Part shown: positions 9,833-13,001 of the stretch, one piece after another | How positions within the stretch are numbered: position 1 is the stretch's first letter | Layout of the letters: each line of letters opens with the position of its first letter | Assembly: GCA_050742535.1 (NCBI GenBank) | Contig: JBOGIQ010000152.1 | Coordinates: 1 to 13,001 of the forward strand | Length of the DNA stretch: 13,001 bases | Origin: Gp6-AA40 sp050742535 | Lineage (GTDB): Bacteria; Acidobacteriota; Vicinamibacteria; Vicinamibacterales; UBA2999 | Direction of reading: 5' to 3' | The notes under the pieces: generated by a model | The model's database searches: none | Told to the model about the DNA's origin: nothing | Seen by the model: the letters and a program-made list of their open reading frames with translations, nothing else | Translations under genes and position numbers: made by a program

Positions 9833-10423
9833 ATGAGGTTGTCCCGGATTCTGCTGTTGATAGGAGCCTTCGCGTTGCCGGCCGTTCCGGCGGCGGCGCA
9901 GGGGAAGGCGATCGGCAAGCCCGCGGGCGTTGGTAAGCCGGCGACGGGAGTCGTCAAGGGCGCCAGCGGCACCGTGACCAAGGGCAAGAGTGCGGACGCG
10001 AAGGCCGGCACTCTCGTCAAGGGCCAGAGCGCCGATCACGCGAAAGGACCGAAGACGACGACAACGACTGACGTGGAGACGACCGACACGAGCGTTGATT
10101 CGGCCGACAGCAAGGCGCTCGGCCAGAAGACCCTCGCGGAGCGAATCGACGTCATGATTCAGCGCGACAAGGGTCTGGCGAGCCGAATCACCGCCGCGAT
10201 TGGTACCCTGACCGTGGAGCAGGCGACCGAGGGCTTCCCGAACCAGGGGCAGTTCATCAAGGCGATTAATGCCGTCACGCACAACCCGACGATTACGTTC
10301 GCGGCGTTGCAGACCGAGATGAACACCAATCACGTCAGTGTCGAACAGGCGCTCAAGAACCTGGGCGTCGTTGACACGACTGAAACGACCACGACGACCA
10401 CAACGACGACGACCACTCCGTAG
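9833..10423 (+). CDS. Secreted basic/Thr-rich protein with GF-N-GQF domain and poly-Thr tail
   Basis: The 196-residue product has a Sec signal peptide (first 22 residues, ending VPAAA before Gln23). A Gly/Lys/Ala-rich basic region with repeated GKPAG and KGKSAD-like pieces (about 23-70) is followed by a Thr/Asp segment. The folded domain spans about 93-182 and includes GFPNQGQFIKAINAVTHNP (134-152), TFAALQTEMN and a final EQALKNL helix. The tail is a run of 11 Thr and one Pro, coded by ACN repeats at 10385-10417. The domain aligns with the upstream secreted protein, so the two are probably old tandem duplicates. The Thr runs could be glycosylation sites or a flexible spacer (inference). The start is supported by the signal peptide and GGAGG at nine bases. 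The next gene begins four bases after the stop, suggesting an operon. Function unknown. Confidence 0.82.
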   Translation: MRLSRILLLIGAFALPAVPAAAQGKAIGKPAGVGKPATGVVKGASGTVTKGKSADAKAGTLVKGQSADHAKGPKTTTTTDVETTDTSVDSADSKALGQKTLAERIDVMIQRDKGLASRITAAIGTLTVEQATEGFPNQGQFIKAINAVTHNPTITFAALQTEMNTNHVSVEQALKNLGVVDTTETTTTTTTTTTTP

Positions 10424-10427
10424 CAAC

Positions 10428-11270
10428 GTGCGACGCCTGCAGGTTCTGACAATCATTCTCGTCCTCGGTGCGCTCCCGCACGTCGCAGAGGCACAGGGAC
10501 AGGGACGGCCGAAGAACCCGCAGGCGTCGTCCGATTCGGGCAGCTCCGGATCGGGCACCGTTTCCACATCCCAGTTCAGGCAGTTCGGCGTGTGGCTCGA
10601 CGACGCCACCACGCGCGCGGCGGGCGGCGGCAGCTTCGGGCTCGGCGTCGGCTACTTCCGCGGCGGCGGCGCGTCCCTCGTCGACATTCCGATCATCGAC
10701 GGCTCGTACGCGGTCCACGATCGGGTGCAGCTGGGCATGTCCATCCCGTACTACCGCTCCGAGGTCTCGGGCACGACGCTTCGCGGCGTCGACGACATGT
10801 ATTTCAGCAGCAAGATCGTGCTGGTCGACCCGGCCATTCAGGATGCGCGCTGGGGGATCGCGGTCATCCCGGTGCTCGAAGTGCTCAGCGCCGGATTCTT
10901 CGAGGACCGTGTGCACTGGGCGGTGCCGATCAGCGCCGAGTTCCGCGCCTCGCCGGTGCGCGTGTACGGCTCCACCGGATACTTCTCGCGCGGCGCCGTA
11001 TTTGCCGCCGGCGCGATCGAATGGACGTCCGAGCAGGGCACCTCGCTGACGTTCGGCCTCACGCATGCGAAGCCGACGGCGGACGAGGCAACGGGTTTGC
11101 CCGGTGGCCGTTCGGACTTCACGGTGGCTGTCGGCCACCCGCTCAACGACGCCTCGTCTGTCTACGTCGGCGTCGGCCGCACGCTCTCCAGCCCCGACGA
11201 TTCGAACAAAACGAGCCTCGCCATCTCCGGCGGCATCTCGTTCAGCTTTTCCGCCAAGCGCACTCCATAG
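10428..11270 (+). CDS. Predicted outer-membrane beta-barrel protein
   Basis: From the GTG at 10428 the product is 280 residues, with a signal peptide (hydrophobic VLTIILVLGALPHV, cut after AEA near residue 22) and a Ser/Gly-rich stretch to about residue 50. The rest is alternating polar/apolar strands rich in Gly and aromatics, for example SFGLGVGYFRGGG, VQLGMSIPYYRSE, VYGSTGYFSRGAVFAAGAIEW, SVYVGVGRTL and SLAISGGISFSFS. This is the look of a transporter-type outer-membrane barrel, loosely like the phenol-degradation MetA family; the family assignment is tentative. The frame is open upstream, but that part overlaps the previous gene and gives a basic, low-complexity leader, so the GTG just before the signal peptide is preferred. 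It has no clear ribosome site of its own and lies four bases after the secreted protein gene, which suggests translational coupling. Confidence 0.82.
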   Translation: MRRLQVLTIILVLGALPHVAEAQGQGRPKNPQASSDSGSSGSGTVSTSQFRQFGVWLDDATTRAAGGGSFGLGVGYFRGGGASLVDIPIIDGSYAVHDRVQLGMSIPYYRSEVSGTTLRGVDDMYFSSKIVLVDPAIQDARWGIAVIPVLEVLSAGFFEDRVHWAVPISAEFRASPVRVYGSTGYFSRGAVFAAGAIEWTSEQGTSLTFGLTHAKPTADEATGLPGGRSDFTVAVGHPLNDASSVYVGVGRTLSSPDDSNKTSLAISGGISFSFSAKRTP

Positions 11271-11328
11271 TTCGTCGTGTCCGCCTCCAGGCGGACCTCG
11301 TTCGTAGTGTCCGCCTTCAGGCGGACCT
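11271..11328. repeat. Two hairpin units, inverted relative to the array after carB
   Basis: Two units with a 30-base period carry the hairpins GTCCGCCTCCAGGCGGAC (11279-11296) and GTCCGCCTTCAGGCGGAC (11309-11326). Read on the minus strand, AGGTCCGCCTGAAGGCGGAC followed by ACTACG matches the unit of the 8967-9065 array, so the orientation is reversed. The first unit starts directly after the stop of the barrel gene. Three bases missing from the tail account for the 30 versus 33 period. Possible roles are terminator-like hairpin, REP-type repeat, or remnant of a mobile palindrome. Confidence 0.88.
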
Positions 11329-11411
11329 CCAGCAAAACGTTTCAGATGGCCTCCGCTTGCCAACGCCAGTAGCGACGGTTGGTCGGCTCGTTATGATGAT
11401 CCGCGAGAGCG

Positions 11412-11984
11412 ATGACAACTCGTCGCGCGGTCATTCTCGTGGGGTGTGGGCTCTTTGTCGCCATCATGCTCAGCCTCCACCTCCTTCGGCAGGATCTCTC
11501 GCCGCTCACCCGCGGTATGAGCCGTTACGCCGGTGCCGGCACGCTGGGTTTGGCCACGATAGGATTTCTGGCCTTGACGGCCGCGGTAATCGCATTGGCC
11601 ACGCTGCTCCGTCACCCGCGCCCAGCGGCCGTCCGCGGTTTGGTCACCGCCGCCTGTGGGCTGCTCGCCGTCGTCGTGACACCCATCGGCAATCCGAACA
11701 CGCCGGTGCCCGTCACGACACTCCACACGATTGGCGGGATCGCGTTCTATCTTGGCATGGTGTGGGCGATGCGATCCTCAGCTTCCGAGCAGAGGGATCG
11801 TCAGTTCGGCCGTGCAACTACGACCGCCCTGGCACTGTTCGTCCTGGGCGCCGTTGGCCTGCCAGGCTTCCAGCAGATCGTCGGTCTCCTTCAGCGGCTG
11901 GTGTTCGCCCTCGTCGTCGGTTGGGTGATTCAGGCCGCCCTGCGATGTCGCGCTGATACATCGCAACCACACCTCTCTTTGTGA
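11412..11984 (+). CDS. DUF998-like integral membrane protein
   Basis: The 190-residue protein is almost entirely hydrophobic, with about six predicted transmembrane helices near 6-25, 41-66, 76-93, 103-120 and a pair within 135-177. The pattern of a first helix followed by LRQDLSPLTRGMSRYAGAG, and a later LHTIGGIAFYLGMVWAM, resembles the DUF998 family, whose function is unknown. The C-terminus is short and polar. The ATG at 11412 directly begins the first helix; only a weak GAGAG precedes it, so the start is moderately sure. It stands alone, between the inverted hairpin array and comEC, and shows no link to either neighbour. Confidence 0.78.
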   Translation: MTTRRAVILVGCGLFVAIMLSLHLLRQDLSPLTRGMSRYAGAGTLGLATIGFLALTAAVIALATLLRHPRPAAVRGLVTAACGLLAVVVTPIGNPNTPVPVTTLHTIGGIAFYLGMVWAMRSSASEQRDRQFGRATTTALALFVLGAVGLPGFQQIVGLLQRLVFALVVGWVIQAALRCRADTSQPHLSL

Positions 11985-12033
11985 TCTTCGATCCTCCGTG
12001 ACCTCTTCGTGGTTCACGGTCTTGGTGCTCGTG
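11985..12033. repeat. CTCCGTGACCTC / TTCGTGG type interspersed repeat fragment
   Basis: The stretch directly after the DUF998 gene has the internally repetitive form CCTCCGTGACCTC-TTCGTGGTTCACGG-CTTGGTGCTCGTGG. Its complement reads as a run of CACGAAG/GGTCACGGAGG-like blocks, the style of a widespread non-coding repeat in environmental bacterial genomes. Identification is from general appearance only. Confidence 0.4.
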
Positions 12034-12078
12034 GCAAAAACTGATCATCGCATTTCGGGCGCAGCGATCAGTTTCTGC
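12034..12078. other. Stem-loop between the DUF998 gene and comEC
   Basis: GCAAAAACTGATC (12034-12046) pairs with GATCAGTTTCTGC (12066-12078) at 12 of 13 positions, around a 19-base loop. The central 9 bases of each arm, AAACTGATC and GATCAGTTT, are perfect complements. It could be a terminator for the upstream gene or an operator for comEC. The stem is not GC-rich and has no following T-run, so the terminator reading is weak. Confidence 0.5.
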
Positions 12079-12147
12079 GACTCCCTCCGTTAACTCGTTG
12101 AACCGGCGCGGACGGTTCCACGATCGCCAGTTTGCAGGGTGGCGGTC

Positions 12148-13001
12148 GTGCCTCCCGCGTTGCCCGCAGCGCTTGCCGTGCTCGGCGGCGCAGTCATAGG
12201 AGCAGTCAGCGATGCATCGTTCCGGCTTGCGTTGCCGTTCCTTGCCGCCCTGTGCGTGTCGGCGGCAGTTGCCTGGTGGCGGGGCGCATCGCTGGCCACT
12301 GCGGCGTGCGCAGGCCCGGCGTTTCTTCTGGCCACGACCGTACTGTCGGCCGATGCGCGAGAGACCGCTCTTCATTCGTCGCTGAGGACCGCCCTGGACA
12401 AGGACGTCGGCGGGTTTCTGATCGACAGTCCCGGTCCAGAGATCGACCACGACCCGTTGCTGGTTCGCGCGCAGCTGCTCGAGGATGCGGCGATTCGCGA
12501 GGACTACGTGTCTCTCCGCGCGACTGTCACGGCGCTGGAAGTCCGCGGGCGCTGGCAGAACGTTGAGGGAGGCGTCACGCTCACCGTCAGCGGTGAAGCG
12601 GCCGCGAATCTGGCAGGAGAGTGGCTCGCCGGTCGCGTGGTCGAGACGCGGGCGACATTCAGGCGCCCGGCGAGATATTTGAATGACGGCGTCGCCGATT
12701 TCGAGCGGCAGCTGGCGCTCGACGGCACGACGCTGTTCGGCTCCGTAAAAAGCGGCCTGCTGGTGGACGTCATCCAGCCGGGCTCGCTGCTCCAGGAATC
12801 GGCCGCGACCGTGCGCGGGCACGTCAGGTCCGCCGTGCGGCGCTGGGTTGCTCCCCATGACGCCACCGCCGCGGCGATCGTCACTGCGGTCCTGATCGGC
12901 GACCGGACGGGTCTTCCGGACGAAGTGACCGATCGGCTTCAGCGCGCGGGTACGTACCACGTCATCGCAATTTCCGGCGGCAACATCGCGGTGCTCGCCT
13001 G
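12148..13001 (+). CDS. comEC: ComEC/Rec2-type DNA internalisation protein, 5' part
   Basis: The frame is open from 12148 to the window end (284 full codons) and continues beyond it. ComEC forms the inner-membrane channel that moves single-stranded DNA into the cytoplasm during natural transformation. Hydrophobic N-terminal helices (about 1-75) are followed by a soluble, strand-rich region matching the DUF4131/OB-like part (VSLRATVTALEVRG, GGVTLTVSGE, RVVETRATFRRPARYLNDG). The competence domain then starts with VLIGDRTGLPDEVTDRLQRAGTYHVIAISGGN, a close fit to the family's GDR..L......F..AG..H.LAISG signature. I chose GTG 12148 (PPALPAALAVLGG start) because AGGGTGG lies five bases upstream; GTG 12139 is the alternative. 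The C-terminal channel and the metallo-beta-lactamase-like domain, if present, lie outside the window. Confidence 0.92.
   Translation, partial: MPPALPAALAVLGGAVIGAVSDASFRLALPFLAALCVSAAVAWWRGASLATAACAGPAFLLATTVLSADARETALHSSLRTALDKDVGGFLIDSPGPEIDHDPLLVRAQLLEDAAIREDYVSLRATVTALEVRGRWQNVEGGVTLTVSGEAAANLAGEWLAGRVVETRATFRRPARYLNDGVADFERQLALDGTTLFGSVKSGLLVDVIQPGSLLQESAATVRGHVRSAVRRWVAPHDATAAAIVTAVLIGDRTGLPDEVTDRLQRAGTYHVIAISGGNIAVLA

Noticed and set aside
11230..11246. Another copy of the GGCATCTC leader block
   Set aside because: It lies inside the barrel gene, lacks TTGGAG and GGAGG, and no gene start follows at the right spacing.
10353..11363. 336-codon minus-strand open frame opposite the barrel gene, and a long plus-strand frame at 10592-11956
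   Set aside because: Both are Arg/Gly/Ala-rich shadows spanning a gene with a signal peptide and barrel-like strands, and they run across the hairpin repeat.
11818..12960. 380-codon minus-strand open frame opposite comEC
   Set aside because: Arg-rich shadow; the plus frame has clear ComEC motifs.

Overview
The window is high-GC bacterial chromosome with dense coding. No plasmid, phage, IS or CRISPR hallmark is visible. The best guess for the source is Acidobacteriota, perhaps the Vicinamibacteria. This rests on a CRTAC1/UnbV-type FG-GAP lipoprotein overlapping a TPR lipoprotein, on several families of interspersed hairpin repeats, and on small Thr-rich secreted proteins with a GF-N-GQF motif. 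It is an inference from gene style, not a phylogenetic result.

Left part (1-3471, minus strand): a two-gene unit. The upstream gene (1732-3471) encodes a lipoprotein with seven Asp-rich FG-GAP-type loops and a C-terminal ASPIC/UnbV domain. Its stop overlaps the start of a TPR lipoprotein gene (35-1735) in an ATGA arrangement. The TPR gene runs into an inverted repeat at the window edge, which supplies its last codons and stop. A divergent intergenic region (3472-3782) separates this unit from the plus-strand genes.

Centre (3783-8966, plus strand): a membrane-anchored, Pro-rich PEGA-domain protein overlaps carA by one base, and carB follows. CarA and CarB form glutamine-dependent carbamoyl-phosphate synthetase, which feeds pyrimidine and arginine synthesis. 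Both look complete and catalytically intact. A long imperfect hairpin repeat sits in the unusually wide carA-carB gap.

Right part (8967-13001, plus strand): three tandem 33-base hairpin units follow the carB stop directly. Next come two small secreted Thr-rich proteins (9222-9662 and 9833-10423) that look like diverged paralogues, then a predicted outer-membrane beta-barrel protein (10428-11270) four bases after the second. Both paralogues carry nearly the same leader upstream, with identical spacing from a GGCATCTC..TTGGAG block through GGAGG to the ATG. That block has the GG-N10-GG geometry of a degenerate sigma-54 promoter. Two inverted copies of the same hairpin repeat close this cassette at 11271-11328. 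A DUF998-like membrane protein and the 5' part of comEC (DNA uptake channel, cut by the window end) complete the window.

The most interesting segment is 8967-11328: a small envelope/secretion cassette with duplicated leaders, framed by inverted hairpin arrays.
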